Shown here one piece after another: positions 44,850 to 53,915 of a stretch of 64,000 bases of DNA; position 1 is the first letter of the stretch; the number at the start of each line of letters is the position of its first letter. The position numbers and the translations under genes were made by a program. The notes below the pieces were generated by a model. It was not told where the DNA came from. It saw nothing but the letters and a program-made list of their open reading frames with translations, and did no database searches. The stretch comes from Lachnospiraceae bacterium (lineage in GTDB: Bacteria; Bacillota; Clostridia; Lachnospirales; Lachnospiraceae): the NCBI GenBank assembly GCA_015056885.1, contig SVFL01000012.1, forward strand, positions 1 to 64,000. The letters run 5' to 3'.

Positions 44850-46394
44850 ATGAAAACTCATAAATGGAATTTGGAGAAAATTTCACTTATTGGGATTAAT
44901 GTAGTATATCTTGTGGCGTTGGCAGTTGTGCTTTTGCCCCTTCTTTTGGTGGCAAAGTATAATTTCCCCTCAGGGGACGACTGGAGCTATGGGGCAAAGG
45001 CATATAAAGCCCTGGCAGAAGGTGGCGGATTGCTTGATGTGCTCAAGTGTTCCTTTGAGGTAATGACGCATAATTATGTGAATTGGGAAGGTCGTTTTTC
45101 CAATTCCTTTTTGGCGTCCCTACAGCCCGGAATCTGGGGGGAGCAGCATTATTGGGTAGTGCCCTGGATTATGTTGGGCGGTCTGATTGGCGGCGAGATG
45201 ATTCTGGCAGCAACGCTTATAAATGCCGGAGTACAAAAGGGCGAGGAGTTGGCCGGGGAGCGTAAATGGCTTTGGGTTCCCGTGATTGTGCCCACATTAT
45301 TGATGCAGATTTTGTATACCCCCAGCACGGTGGAGAGTTTTTACTGGTACACAGGTGCAGTGAATTACACCTTTATGTTTGGACTTTCCATGGTTTTATT
45401 TGCGCTGTTTTATAAGCTTGCAAAGGGAGATGCAAAGGGCTGGAAATTTGGTCTGCAGGTAGTTGCAGCTTCTTTTTTGGCAGTTTTAATCGGTGGAGAT
45501 AATTTTGCCACCAGCCTGTCCACAGCTGTGGCGATGGTAATCGTATGTGTAATTTTATGGATTTATCATCGCAAGGGTTTTTACAGGACCTGGTATTTGC
45601 CGGTTTTGACAGCAGGAAGTCTTTTGGCCTGTATTTTTGCACCCGGCAATATGTCCAGACTGACGGCCAATTATGACGGGGAAACAACCGGTAAAGCAGC
45701 AGAGGCAATCTGGGTATCGTTGGTGCGCTCCTGTACCAATATCTATTCATGGACAAATATAAAGATTGTTCTGATGATTCTTCTGATAGTGCCTTTTGCG
45801 TGGAGAGCGGTAAAAAATGTGAAATTTGATTTTAGATGGCCGGGAGTGTTTACGCTGCTTAGTTTTGGCGTGTATGCCACTCAGATTACAGCGACTCTCT
45901 ATGTGGATGGAACCACCGGAGGGGGCAGAATGGCGGCTATTTTGTATTATTCCTATCATATGTGGCTGGTGTTAAATGCCTGTTACTGGCTGGGCTGGGT
46001 GCGCAGAGCATGCACTAAATGGCCGGCAGCTTTCGTAAGCGGATTGAAGCGTATATGGAGCCTGATTTATCGTTTTATTCTTCCTTATTGCGCTCTTGTG
46101 GGAATGCTTTTGGCAGGAGCTGTTTATGCTACGGATATGAAGGAAATTTCAGTATACAAAACTTATCGAGACTGGAAGCAGGGCTGGGCGCAGCAATATG
46201 CATCAGAGTGGGAAGAACGCCTGGTGATACTAAACGACCCCACTATTACAGAAGTGGTTTTCGAACCCCTAAGTGTATATCCTGAATCTTACATGTATAC
46301 AGACTTGCAGGATGAGAAAGGCTATACATGGGTAAACCGAGACTGTGCAACCTACTACGGCAAAGAGTCCATTATAGTAGTGAGCGAACCCTAG
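44850..46394 (+). CDS. Polytopic membrane protein, DUF6056-like (possible GT-C fold)
   Basis: A protein of 514 residues with about 11 hydrophobic segments. The first external loop has FPSGDDWSYGAKAYKAL and WEGRFSNSF, a D-D-W-type acidic motif found in DUF6056 proteins and GT-C-like enzymes. The frame opens at TTG 44844, but ATG 44850 is the more natural start, with AAAGG upstream. It lies 23 bases after the preceding membrane protein, so the two are probably co-expressed and may act in the same surface-glycan step (inference). Confidence 0.75.
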   Translation: MKTHKWNLEKISLIGINVVYLVALAVVLLPLLLVAKYNFPSGDDWSYGAKAYKALAEGGGLLDVLKCSFEVMTHNYVNWEGRFSNSFLASLQPGIWGEQHYWVVPWIMLGGLIGGEMILAATLINAGVQKGEELAGERKWLWVPVIVPTLLMQILYTPSTVESFYWYTGAVNYTFMFGLSMVLFALFYKLAKGDAKGWKFGLQVVAASFLAVLIGGDNFATSLSTAVAMVIVCVILWIYHRKGFYRTWYLPVLTAGSLLACIFAPGNMSRLTANYDGETTGKAAEAIWVSLVRSCTNIYSWTNIKIVLMILLIVPFAWRAVKNVKFDFRWPGVFTLLSFGVYATQITATLYVDGTTGGGRMAAILYYSYHMWLVLNACYWLGWVRRACTKWPAAFVSGLKRIWSLIYRFILPYCALVGMLLAGAVYATDMKEISVYKTYRDWKQGWAQQYASEWEERLVILNDPTITEVVFEPLSVYPESYMYTDLQDEKGYTWVNRDCATYYGKESIIVVSEP

Positions 46395-46457
46395 ACAGGG
46401 CAAAGAAAATAAGAGACTACAGGGAAGGGTGCTGCGAAGGCAGTAAACATAGACAAC

Positions 46458-47753
46458 ATGGCAGAATATAACAGAGAAAATCTTAGTGAAGAGGAATTGG
46501 AGTGGCAGCGCAGGCGCAGAGAACGTGTGCAGCGCATGAAGCTTGAGAAAGAAAAAGAAATCCAAAAACAGAGAATGATTAAGAGGGCAATGCCTGTAGC
46601 CGCCATTGTGTTGGTAATAGGGATTGTGAGCGGAGTGGCTTTGTCCGGACGTGCCGGAGAAAAGACACCGGATTCTAAGACTGTAGAAGAAAATATAACA
46701 GCTAAGGCAGAGGATTTGAAGAATCGGGAAAATGGTTTGGAGGCTTCCGGTGAACAGATTGCAGGAAATGAGGAAATTGAGGCTGTAAAGACGGAAGGAA
46801 ACATGCCGGAAGGTATGGCGTCTGTAAGTCAGGGGGAGCCGGATTCTCAGGAAGTGGCAGCAACTCCCGGACAGATTACTGCAAACAGTGCAGCAACAGG
46901 TACTACGGTATCGGCGGCTCCGAATATTGTCACAGCAGGAAATGGCAAATATGAGGCGCATACAACAGATGCTACGACGGCACCTCCGGGAGAGGTTGAA
47001 AGTACAAATGTGGTGTTTATTGATTTGGAGTCGGGTGATGTTTTAGCGCAGAGAGGTTACAAAGAGGTGGTGAATCCTGCGTCTATGACAAAGGTGTTGA
47101 CACTTCTGGTAGCTGCAGAGCATGTGACAGACTTGGATGACACGTTTACCATAACCATTGATATTACGGATTACAGCTATGTCAATGACTGTAGTAATGT
47201 AGGATTTGAAGTGGGAGAGACTGTGACGGTACGAGACCTTTTGTATGGAACCATTTTGCCCTCCGGCGGTGATGCGGCAGTGGGACTTGCTACCTATGTG
47301 GCAGGCAGTCATGAGGCTTTTGTGGAGATGATGAATGATAAGCTTGAGGAGCTTGGGCTCTCCGGCACGGCACATTTTACCAATTGTGTGGGAATATATG
47401 ATAAAAATCATCATTGTTCCGTGTATGATATGGCAATGATTATGGAGGCAGCTCTTGCAAATGATTTGTGCAGGGAAGTTTTGGGAGCCAGAACTTATAC
47501 TACGTCTTCAACAGCTCAACATCCGGAAGGGATTACTATTTCTAACTGGTTTATCAGAAGAATTGAGGATAAGGATACCGGTGGAGAAATATTGGGGGCC
47601 AAGACGGGATATGTCAATGAATCCGGTAGCTGTGCAGTAAGCTATGGGGTGGATGCTTCGGGTAAAGGTTATGTATGTGCTACTACGGGAGCGCACAGCT
47701 CCTGGCGTTGTATCTATGATCATGTGGCACTTTACAAGACATATTCAGAGTAA
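46458..47753 (+). CDS. D-alanyl-D-alanine carboxypeptidase with long N-terminal linker
   Basis: A protein of 431 residues. A charged coiled N terminus (LSEEELEWQRRRRERVQRMK) leads into a membrane anchor (about 50-68), a linker of about 110 residues rich in E, A and T, and an S11 peptidase domain. Catalytic motifs are the SxxK SMTK near residue 210, a serine/asparagine motif in ILPSGGDAAVG, and KTG in LGAKTGYVN. It would trim the terminal D-alanine of peptidoglycan pentapeptides outside the membrane. Here the cytoplasmic N terminus and long tether are unusual for the family. The ribosome-binding site is weak. Confidence 0.88.
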   Translation: MAEYNRENLSEEELEWQRRRRERVQRMKLEKEKEIQKQRMIKRAMPVAAIVLVIGIVSGVALSGRAGEKTPDSKTVEENITAKAEDLKNRENGLEASGEQIAGNEEIEAVKTEGNMPEGMASVSQGEPDSQEVAATPGQITANSAATGTTVSAAPNIVTAGNGKYEAHTTDATTAPPGEVESTNVVFIDLESGDVLAQRGYKEVVNPASMTKVLTLLVAAEHVTDLDDTFTITIDITDYSYVNDCSNVGFEVGETVTVRDLLYGTILPSGGDAAVGLATYVAGSHEAFVEMMNDKLEELGLSGTAHFTNCVGIYDKNHHCSVYDMAMIMEAALANDLCREVLGARTYTTSSTAQHPEGITISNWFIRRIEDKDTGGEILGAKTGYVNESGSCAVSYGVDASGKGYVCATTGAHSSWRCIYDHVALYKTYSE

Positions 47754-47812
47754 AAGTCATTATAGTCGAAAAAATTTTTGCTAAAACTGACTCAATTTTT
47801 ATAAAAAAATAG

Positions 47813-47840
47813 TTGACGTGACTAAAATTTGTGTTATAAT
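47813..47840 (+). promoter_or_regulatory. Promoter of rpsU
   Basis: TTGACG (47813-47818) and TATAAT (47835-47840) are separated by 16 bases. The predicted start near 47847 leaves a leader of about 75 bases before the rpsU ATG, with GGGAGG near 47910. Confidence 0.8.
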
Positions 47841-47924
47841 GTGATATGTGTATGGCGTAGGCCTACATAGAATAACCCAAATCAGTCATGTTACTAGAGG
47901 GACTGAAGGGAGGTCAGGTGTAAA

Positions 47925-48101
47925 ATGTCAAACGTAATCGTAAAAGAGAACGAGACTTTGGACAGCGCTCTGCGTCGTTTCAAGAGAAGTTGTGCTAAAG
48001 CGGGTATCCAGCAGGAGATTCGTAAGAGAGAGCACTACGAGAAGCCTAGCGTAAAGCGTAAGAAGAAGTCCGAGGCGGCAAGAAAACGTAAATATAACTA
48101 A
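47925..48101 (+). CDS. rpsU: 30S ribosomal protein S21
   Basis: A protein of 58 residues beginning [19 protein letters not shown] and continuing [20 protein letters not shown], with a very basic tail ending RKRKYN. This is the standard bS21 pattern and length. S21 helps the small subunit engage mRNA leaders during initiation. It has its own promoter, a GGGAGG ribosome-binding site and an adjacent terminator, so it forms a single-gene transcription unit here rather than an rpsU-dnaG-rpoD operon. Confidence 0.97.
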   Translation: MSNVIVKENETLDSALRRFKRSCAKAGIQQEIRKREHYEKPSVKRKKKSEAARKRKYN

Positions 48102-48110
48102 AACGCAACT

Positions 48111-48139
48111 CCCCCGGCCGCTTACGACCGGGGGCTTTG
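48111..48139 (+). terminator. Intrinsic terminator after rpsU
   Basis: CCCCCGG (48111-48117) pairs with CCGGGGG (48128-48134), followed by CTTTGTT. The T-run is short, so some read-through into the next gene is possible. Confidence 0.8.
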
Positions 48140-48160
48140 TTATGTAACGAGGGAAAGAAA

Positions 48161-48763
48161 ATGTGGACGAGAGAACTGTTTGGGACGGATGTGTACCATT
48201 TGCTGGCAGCATTTGTGTTGTACAGTGTACTTGGATGGTTGGTAGAATCCACTTACATGTCCATCTGCAATCGTAAACTCACCAATCGTGGATTTGGAAA
48301 AGGACCCTTTTGCCCGATATACGGTTTTGGAGCAGTGGCTTGCTACTTGCTTTTTAGTCCGTTAAAGGGACATAATGTGGCTCTTTACATAGTAGGTGCC
48401 ATATCCGCTACGATTTTTGAATTTATCGTTGGTGTGGGTATGATTAAATTCCTTGGGGAACTCTGGTGGGATTATAATGACAAGCCTTTTAATTATAAAG
48501 GAATTGTTTGTTTAGAGAGCACCATTGCATGGGGATTTTATGCTTTGGGTGTTGTTCACTTTGTACATGCCGGAATTAACTGGTTGATTGACATGGTCAG
48601 TATTCAGACCGGTATCCGACTGATTGTGGCAACATTGGCATTGGTGGCAGTTGATTATGCTTTTCAGCTGATTAAAGTTTTAAATATTGATGTTCATGAG
48701 AAAAAACAGTATATTAGTGACAAATGTCACAGATGGCTGGAGAGAATTATGCCGGGTCGTTAG
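48161..48763 (+). CDS. CmpB-like putative ABC transporter permease (PF06541 type)
   Basis: A protein of 200 residues with five or six membrane segments. Family features are YSVLGWLVESTYMSICNRKLTNRGFGKGPFCPIYGFGAVA near the N terminus and FELWWDYN-like residues (LGELWWDYNDKPFNYKGIVCLE) in the middle. These small membrane proteins are annotated as putative ABC permeases, but no ATPase partner is present and the function is unproven. ATG 48161 is preferred over 48137 because GAGGGAAAG lies just upstream. Confidence 0.82.
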   Translation: MWTRELFGTDVYHLLAAFVLYSVLGWLVESTYMSICNRKLTNRGFGKGPFCPIYGFGAVACYLLFSPLKGHNVALYIVGAISATIFEFIVGVGMIKFLGELWWDYNDKPFNYKGIVCLESTIAWGFYALGVVHFVHAGINWLIDMVSIQTGIRLIVATLALVAVDYAFQLIKVLNIDVHEKKQYISDKCHRWLERIMPGR

Positions 48764-48815
48764 AGTAAAACGACTTGAGGCAATAGGATTGAATAATAAA
48801 CTGACAGGCATATAG

Positions 48816-48869
48816 AATGCCGCACTTCCATATTCTTTAATAGATAAAGAATGGGAGTGTGGCATTTTT
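48816..48869 (+). promoter_or_regulatory. Long hairpin ending at a start codon; terminator and/or translation control
   Basis: AATGCCGCACTTCC plus ATTCTTTA (48816-48839) pair with TAAAGAAT plus GGGAGTGTGGCATT (48845-48866) in a stem of about 22 bp with a short ATAGA loop. A T-run follows, and the ATG of the next gene starts at 48870. The 3' arm contains GGGAG, the only visible ribosome-binding site for that gene. The same hairpin therefore looks like an intrinsic terminator and would also hide the site. Confidence 0.7.
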
Positions 48870-50036
48870 ATGTCCAGGAAAATAACAAAAAAGTTCCTTG
48901 TAGTAGTGTTGGCACTGATGATGGCTTTGGGTCCGGTATTGCCGGTACAGGCAGAATTAGCGATTTCTGCGCCGGCGGCGGTTTTGATAGAAGCGTCTAC
49001 CGGAGAGGTTATTTATGAGAAAAATGCAACAGAACGCAGAAGCCCGGCAAGTATTACTAAAATTATGACACTGTTGCTGACTTTTGAAGCAATGGAGGAA
49101 GGCAAGGTAAAATTGAACGATGATGTGATTGTCAGTGCTCATGCAGCCGGAATGGGCGGTTCGCAGGTGTTTTTAGCTGAGGGAGAGGTACAGTCACTGG
49201 AGACGATGATTAAATGTATAGTAGTGTCCAGTGGAAATGATGCCAGCGTGGCGGTGGCTGAACATGTCGCAGGAAGTGAAGATGCTTTTGTGGAGATGAT
49301 GAATGAGAGAGCAGTACAATTGGGGATGTGTGATACACATTTTGAAGATTGTTGTGGGCTTACGGATTCTGATAATCATTACACTACGGCGATGGATGTT
49401 GCCAGAATGTCCAGGGAGCTTATCACCCGATTCCCGGAGATTTATCAATATTCAACCATCTGGATGGAGGATATTACCCATGTGACCAAGCAGGGAACTG
49501 TTCCATTTACTTTGAGCAGTACCAATAAACTTTTGAAGCAATATCAGTATACTACCGGATTGAAGACCGGTTCCACCAATAAAGCATTGTTCTGCTTGTC
49601 GGCAACGGCCAGGAAGGATGAGATTGATTTGGTAGCGGTGGTGCTTGGAGCACCTACGGGAACGGATAGGTTTCAGGATGCCCGAGTGATGCTCAATCAT
49701 GGTTTTAGTGTCTGTGATTTGTATGTGGATACAAATGAGGAGACTTTGCCGCATGTTTTGGTCAGAGGAGGTATTCAGGAACAGGCAGAACTCGTTTATC
49801 AGAAAGAATTCCGTTATCTGGATATGGAGGGAAATAATCTGGAGGGAGTAGAGAAAGTGATAGAGCTTCCGGAAACAGCAGATGCTCCCATAAAGGCAGG
49901 AGAGGAGGCCGGCAGAGCCAAATACCTCTTAAACGGTATTGAAATCGGTCAGGTTCCGATTTTGTACAACGAAGACATAGAAAAAGCCACTTATAAAGAT
50001 TACTTAAAAAAAGCAGCAGGCTTTTTCCTGTTGTAG
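48870..50036 (+). CDS. dacF: D-alanyl-D-alanine carboxypeptidase, DacF type
   Basis: A secreted S11 carboxypeptidase of 388 residues. A signal peptide ending near VQAE is followed by the SxxK motif SITK (SPASITKIMTLLLTFEAM), SSGNDASVAVAEHVAG (SxN-type motif) and KTGSTNKALFC. The C-terminal beta-rich domain ends in an amphipathic helix (KDYLKKAAGFFLL), as in membrane-associated PBP5/DacF proteins. It removes the last D-alanine from cell-wall stem peptides. Its start codon follows directly on a long hairpin containing the ribosome-binding site. Confidence 0.93.
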   Translation: MSRKITKKFLVVVLALMMALGPVLPVQAELAISAPAAVLIEASTGEVIYEKNATERRSPASITKIMTLLLTFEAMEEGKVKLNDDVIVSAHAAGMGGSQVFLAEGEVQSLETMIKCIVVSSGNDASVAVAEHVAGSEDAFVEMMNERAVQLGMCDTHFEDCCGLTDSDNHYTTAMDVARMSRELITRFPEIYQYSTIWMEDITHVTKQGTVPFTLSSTNKLLKQYQYTTGLKTGSTNKALFCLSATARKDEIDLVAVVLGAPTGTDRFQDARVMLNHGFSVCDLYVDTNEETLPHVLVRGGIQEQAELVYQKEFRYLDMEGNNLEGVEKVIELPETADAPIKAGEEAGRAKYLLNGIEIGQVPILYNEDIEKATYKDYLKKAAGFFLL

Positions 50037-50105
50037 CTTTTCAAAAGCCTTTCTAATGTGTTATACTGAGTAAAATTTTGCAACAGTAAAAATATGGAGA
50101 GAAAC

Positions 50106-50972
50106 ATGTGGAGTGTACTATTTACGATAGTGGCCGTTCTGGCACTGATATGCATATGGGTTATGATATATGACGGCAATCGTTTTGTGGTGCGGCATCA
50201 TGAGTTTTGTGATAGTCGCATCCGCAAGGATTGTCGGGCCGTAGTGTTGGCTGATTTGCACAATAAATTATATGGCAGAGATAATGAGAGACTGCTTGCG
50301 GCAATTAAGGAGGCTGCTCCGGATATGGTTCTGGTGGCGGGAGATATTCTTACTTCTAAGCCGGGAAAGACTTTGGATATTGCCCTTCACCTGATGGAGG
50401 AACTTTCTAAGGATTATCCGGTATACTATGGTAATGGCAATCATGAACAGCGTCTTTTGCTTTATCCGGATGTTTATGGAGATATGGGGGAGCGGTACAG
50501 AGAAGGATTAAAAAATATTGGAATTGAGCCTGTCATAAATGCTCATGTGCAGCTTGATGAATTGGGGATTACCATTTATGGTTCTGAGATTGACCGTTTA
50601 TATTATAAGCGGTTTAAGGTGCAGGAGATGCCTTCCGATTATATGGAGAGTATTCTCGGACCGGTGGACAAGTCTTCCTATAGTATATTGTTGGCGCATA
50701 ATCCGGATTATTTTCCTCAGTATGCGGCATGGGGGGCAGATTTGGTGTTGTCCGGACATGTTCACGGAGGAATGGTGCGTGTACCTTTTTGGGGGAAGGG
50801 TGTGGCATCGCCCAGCTTCCGATTGTTCCCTGAATATGATGGTGGACTTTTTGAGGAAGGGACAAGCAAGATGCTTCTCAGCAGAGGGCTTGGTATGCAT
50901 ACCATTCCGGTGAGAGTGTTTAATCCGGGGGAGCTTTTAGTGGTAGATTTCAAGTCAGAACAAAGAACGTAA
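50106..50972 (+). CDS. Membrane-anchored metallophosphoesterase (YkuE/YaeI-like)
   Basis: A protein of 288 residues. An N-terminal membrane helix precedes a calcineurin-type phosphoesterase domain. The metal-binding motifs are VLADLHNKLYG (D-x-H), VLVAGDIL (GD), YYGNGNHEQR (GNHE) and LVLSGHVHGGMVRVPF (GHxHGG), all in family order. Related enzymes act on UDP-diacylglucosamine-like lipids or unknown phosphoesters; the substrate is not known. ATG 50106 is preferred over 50094 because GGAGAG lies between them. It precedes scpA by 68 bases. Confidence 0.9.
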   Translation: MWSVLFTIVAVLALICIWVMIYDGNRFVVRHHEFCDSRIRKDCRAVVLADLHNKLYGRDNERLLAAIKEAAPDMVLVAGDILTSKPGKTLDIALHLMEELSKDYPVYYGNGNHEQRLLLYPDVYGDMGERYREGLKNIGIEPVINAHVQLDELGITIYGSEIDRLYYKRFKVQEMPSDYMESILGPVDKSSYSILLAHNPDYFPQYAAWGADLVLSGHVHGGMVRVPFWGKGVASPSFRLFPEYDGGLFEEGTSKMLLSRGLGMHTIPVRVFNPGELLVVDFKSEQRT

Positions 50973-51040
50973 GTTCAGCTTGAAAAGAACGGTTTTTATC
51001 GGTAAAATAGTATCTGTTGTGTAAAAGAAATGAGGTTATT

Positions 51041-51787
51041 ATGGCATTATCTGTAAAACTGGAAGCCTTTGAAGGCCCTTTGGACCTGTTGCTTCATCTG
51101 ATTGAGAAAAATAAAATAGATATCTATGATATTCCGATTGTGGACATTACCGAGCAGTATCTGGACTATATCCGTCAGATGGAGACGGAGGACATGAATG
51201 TCATGAGTGAGTTTCTGGTGATGGCAGCGACACTTTTGGACATTAAGTGTAAGATGCTTCTGCCCAAGGAAGTGAACGAAGAGGGCGAAGAGGAAGATCC
51301 CAGAGCCGAACTGGTCCAGAAACTTCTTGAGTATAAGATGTATAAGTTTATGTCTTTGGAGCTTAGAGACAGACAGTTGGATGCAGCGTATAACTTCTAC
51401 AGGGAGCAGAATCTTCCGGAGGAGGTTGCTTCCTACAGACAGCCGGTGGATTATGATGAACTTGTGGGTGATATGACACTGGGCAAGCTTCATGAGATTT
51501 TTAAGTCCGTAGTGCGCAAGCAGGAGGATAAAATTGACCCTATTCGAAGCCAGTACGGCAAAATCGAAAAGGAAGAAATTGATATGGATATAAAAGTGCT
51601 CTATGTGGAGGCCTATGCAAGAGAGCACAAGAGTTTCAGTTTCCGTGCTCTTTTGGAGAAACAGAAAAGCAGAGCGGAACTGATTGTAACTTTTTTGATT
51701 ATTCTGGAACTTATGAAGACCGGAAAGATTACAATCAGCCAGGAAAATATTTTTGACGATATTATGATTACGTCTAATGTGGCGTAG
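51041..51787 (+). CDS. scpA: Segregation and condensation protein A
   Basis: A kleisin subunit of the SMC complex, 248 residues. The N-terminal SMC-binding region (LEAFEGPLDLLLHLIEKNKIDIYDIPI) and the C-terminal winged helix (FSFRALLEKQKSRAELIVTFLIILELMKTGKI) are clear. With ScpB and Smc it organises and segregates the chromosome. The frame opens at 51017, but ATG 51041 with GAGG upstream matches the family start. scpB follows immediately. Confidence 0.96.
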   Translation: MALSVKLEAFEGPLDLLLHLIEKNKIDIYDIPIVDITEQYLDYIRQMETEDMNVMSEFLVMAATLLDIKCKMLLPKEVNEEGEEEDPRAELVQKLLEYKMYKFMSLELRDRQLDAAYNFYREQNLPEEVASYRQPVDYDELVGDMTLGKLHEIFKSVVRKQEDKIDPIRSQYGKIEKEEIDMDIKVLYVEAYAREHKSFSFRALLEKQKSRAELIVTFLIILELMKTGKITISQENIFDDIMITSNVA

Positions 51788-51811
51788 TGTGTTTGATAAG
51801 TGAGGATTCGT

Positions 51812-52381
51812 ATGGAACGTGCAAAAGCGAAGGCGGTAATAGAAGCGGTTTTGTTTACCATGGGTGAGACGGTAGAGGTGAGTAAGCTGGCAGAATTAAT
51901 AGAAGAGGACCTGCGTACCACCAAGGGTATTTTGAAGGAGATGGCAGAGCAGTACGAACAGGAAGAGAGAGGTATTATGCTGACTTGGTTTGAAACAGCA
52001 GTACAGCTCTGTACCAAGGCGGATATGTATGATTATCTGATTAAGATTGCAAAGTCGCCCAGGAAGATGAATCTGACAGATACCATGCTCGAGACCCTTT
52101 CCATTATTGCCTACAAACAGCCGGTGACTCGAGTGGAGATTGAGAAAGTGCGAGGTGTCAGCTGTGATCATGCCATTAACAAGCTTCTGGAATACGATTT
52201 GATTACAGAACTTGGCAGACTGGATGCGCCGGGAAGACCTCTTTTGTTTGGTACCACAGAGCAGTTTTTGCGCTGCTTTGGCGTGAAGAGTCTGGATGAA
52301 CTTCCGGAGCTTAATCCCGTGCAGCTGGAAGAGTTCAAGGCACAGGCGGAAGCAGAGATTCAGCTTCAGTTGGATATCTAA
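51812..52381 (+). CDS. scpB: Segregation and condensation protein B
   Basis: A protein of 189 residues with the two winged-helix domains of ScpB. Typical segments are AVIEAVLFTMGETVEVSKLAELIE and TMLETLSIIAYKQPVTRVEIEKVRGVSCDHAINKLLEYDLI, followed by GRPLLFGTTEQFLRCFG. It dimerises and binds ScpA in the Smc complex. ATG 51812 is preferred over GTG 51800 because GTGAGGA lies between them. Confidence 0.96.
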   Translation: MERAKAKAVIEAVLFTMGETVEVSKLAELIEEDLRTTKGILKEMAEQYEQEERGIMLTWFETAVQLCTKADMYDYLIKIAKSPRKMNLTDTMLETLSIIAYKQPVTRVEIEKVRGVSCDHAINKLLEYDLITELGRLDAPGRPLLFGTTEQFLRCFGVKSLDELPELNPVQLEEFKAQAEAEIQLQLDI

Positions 52382-52440
52382 TCATAAGACGAGCAGAAAG
52401 CCTCATATATATCAGTAAATTGCAACACAGGAGAATTGGA

Positions 52441-53766
52441 ATGCATTATAAGTGTTCTAAGAGAGTGGCAAGGCTGATAGGAGGCTTTTTTTGTGCTCTT
52501 TTTTGGATAAGCGCAGGCAGTAAGGCAGCGATTGTAGGGCAGGCAGAGGAACTGAGCCTGTATGCAACTTCAGCGGTGCTCATGGATGGGGATTCGGGAA
52601 GAGTTTTGTATGAAAAAGACGGTTACACTCCCATGGCCATGGCCAGCACCACCAAAATTATGACCTGTATTCTGGTGTTAGAGGAAGGAAATCTGGAGGA
52701 CTTGGCGCAGGTGTCAGCCTATGCGTCCACCATGCCGAAAGTGAAAATGTATGCCAGCCGGGGGGAGGAGTATCAGGTCAGAAGTTTGTTGTTTTCTTTG
52801 ATGTTGGAGTCTCACAATGATTCGGCGGTGGTACTTGCGGAGTATATAGGTAAACAGTATCTTTCTCCGGAACTTGCACAGAAGAATACGGCAGAGTTTA
52901 CAGTGGAGGAGAGCAAACAGGCAGTGAAAGCTTTTGCCAAGCGGATGAACGAGAAGGCAAAAGAGCTTGGCTGTGAGAATACATGGTTTATTACGCCAAA
53001 TGGGCTGGATGCCACGGAAACTTTTGAGATTGACGGGGAAAGTGTGACCAAGGAGCACAGTACCACAGCGGCGGAGCTTGCACGTATTATGGCATACTGC
53101 GTGAATGAGTCTCCCTGCAGGGATGTGTTTCGGGAGATTACCCGGACACCAAGTTATACCTTTTGTGAAAATGGAAGAACGGTGACTTGTGTAAACCATA
53201 ATACATTTTTAAACATGATGGATGGGGCATTTAGCGGTAAGACAGGTTTTACCAATAAGGCAGGATATTGTTATGTGGGAGCTTTGGAGCGTGACGGTAA
53301 AACGTTTATTGTTGCTCTCTTAGCATGTGGGTGGCCCAACAATAAGACCTATAAATGGAGTGATTCCAAAGAACTCATGGAGTATGGTCTGGAAAATTTT
53401 GAATTCCGGCAATTTTTGAATGAAGAGTATGCGTATGATGTGGCTGCGTTAAAAGCTTTGCCGGTGGAGGGCGGTCGAACCGAAATACTTGGAGATACTG
53501 CGTTTGTGGAAGTAGAAATTTTCGGACGGGATGAGGAACATCCGGAGGGGCTTTTGATGGGGCATGAGGAAGAAATTAAGGTGGTTTGTGATGTGCGTAA
53601 TTCCTTACAGGCGCCGGTAAAGGCCGGGATGGAAGTGGGAAATATTACATATAGTGTGGCCGGAGAGGTTTATTTTGTGGAAACTGTTGTCACCAAAGAC
53701 AGTGTGGACAGAATTGATTTGGAATGGTGCACAGAAGAGATAATCAAACGTTTCTTGATTTTGTGA
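52441..53766 (+). CDS. D-alanyl-D-alanine carboxypeptidase, DacB-like
   Basis: A secreted S11 peptidase of 441 residues. The signal sequence (RLIGGFFCALFWISAGSKAA) is followed by the SxxK motif STTK (MAMASTTKIMTCILVLEEG), the SxN motif SHNDSAVVLAEY and KTGFTNKAGYC. A short insertion near residues 140-160 and a C-terminal beta domain resemble sporulation DacB proteins, but a sporulation role cannot be shown from sequence. It is the third D,D-carboxypeptidase gene within about 7.3 kb. AGGAG lies before ATG 52441, and a terminator follows. Confidence 0.9.
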   Translation: MHYKCSKRVARLIGGFFCALFWISAGSKAAIVGQAEELSLYATSAVLMDGDSGRVLYEKDGYTPMAMASTTKIMTCILVLEEGNLEDLAQVSAYASTMPKVKMYASRGEEYQVRSLLFSLMLESHNDSAVVLAEYIGKQYLSPELAQKNTAEFTVEESKQAVKAFAKRMNEKAKELGCENTWFITPNGLDATETFEIDGESVTKEHSTTAAELARIMAYCVNESPCRDVFREITRTPSYTFCENGRTVTCVNHNTFLNMMDGAFSGKTGFTNKAGYCYVGALERDGKTFIVALLACGWPNNKTYKWSDSKELMEYGLENFEFRQFLNEEYAYDVAALKALPVEGGRTEILGDTAFVEVEIFGRDEEHPEGLLMGHEEEIKVVCDVRNSLQAPVKAGMEVGNITYSVAGEVYFVETVVTKDSVDRIDLEWCTEEIIKRFLIL

Positions 53767-53795
53767 ATAATATTGAAAAAATTGTTAAAAAAATT

Positions 53796-53825
53796 GCAAT
53801 TCGTTCTAGGCGAATTGCTTTTTTT
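53796..53825 (+). terminator. Intrinsic terminator after the dacB-like gene
   Basis: GCAATTCG (53796-53803) pairs with CGAATTGC (53811-53818), followed by a run of seven T. The remaining 90 bases before the carboxyltransferase ATG should hold that operon's promoter; TATACT at 53830-53835 is a possible -10 element without a clear -35. Confidence 0.88.
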
Positions 53826-53915
53826 GTGTTATACTATCATGGACAAAGAATGGGGCTGTTTGTCTCCATATTAGTTTGTTTTTATTTTTATCATTATAAA
53901 TGGAGGGCTGAAAGC

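Noticed and set aside
53724..53915. Upstream extension of the carboxyltransferase gene
   Set aside because: It overlaps the end of the preceding carboxypeptidase gene and a clear intrinsic terminator; ATG 53916 has a GGAGG site.
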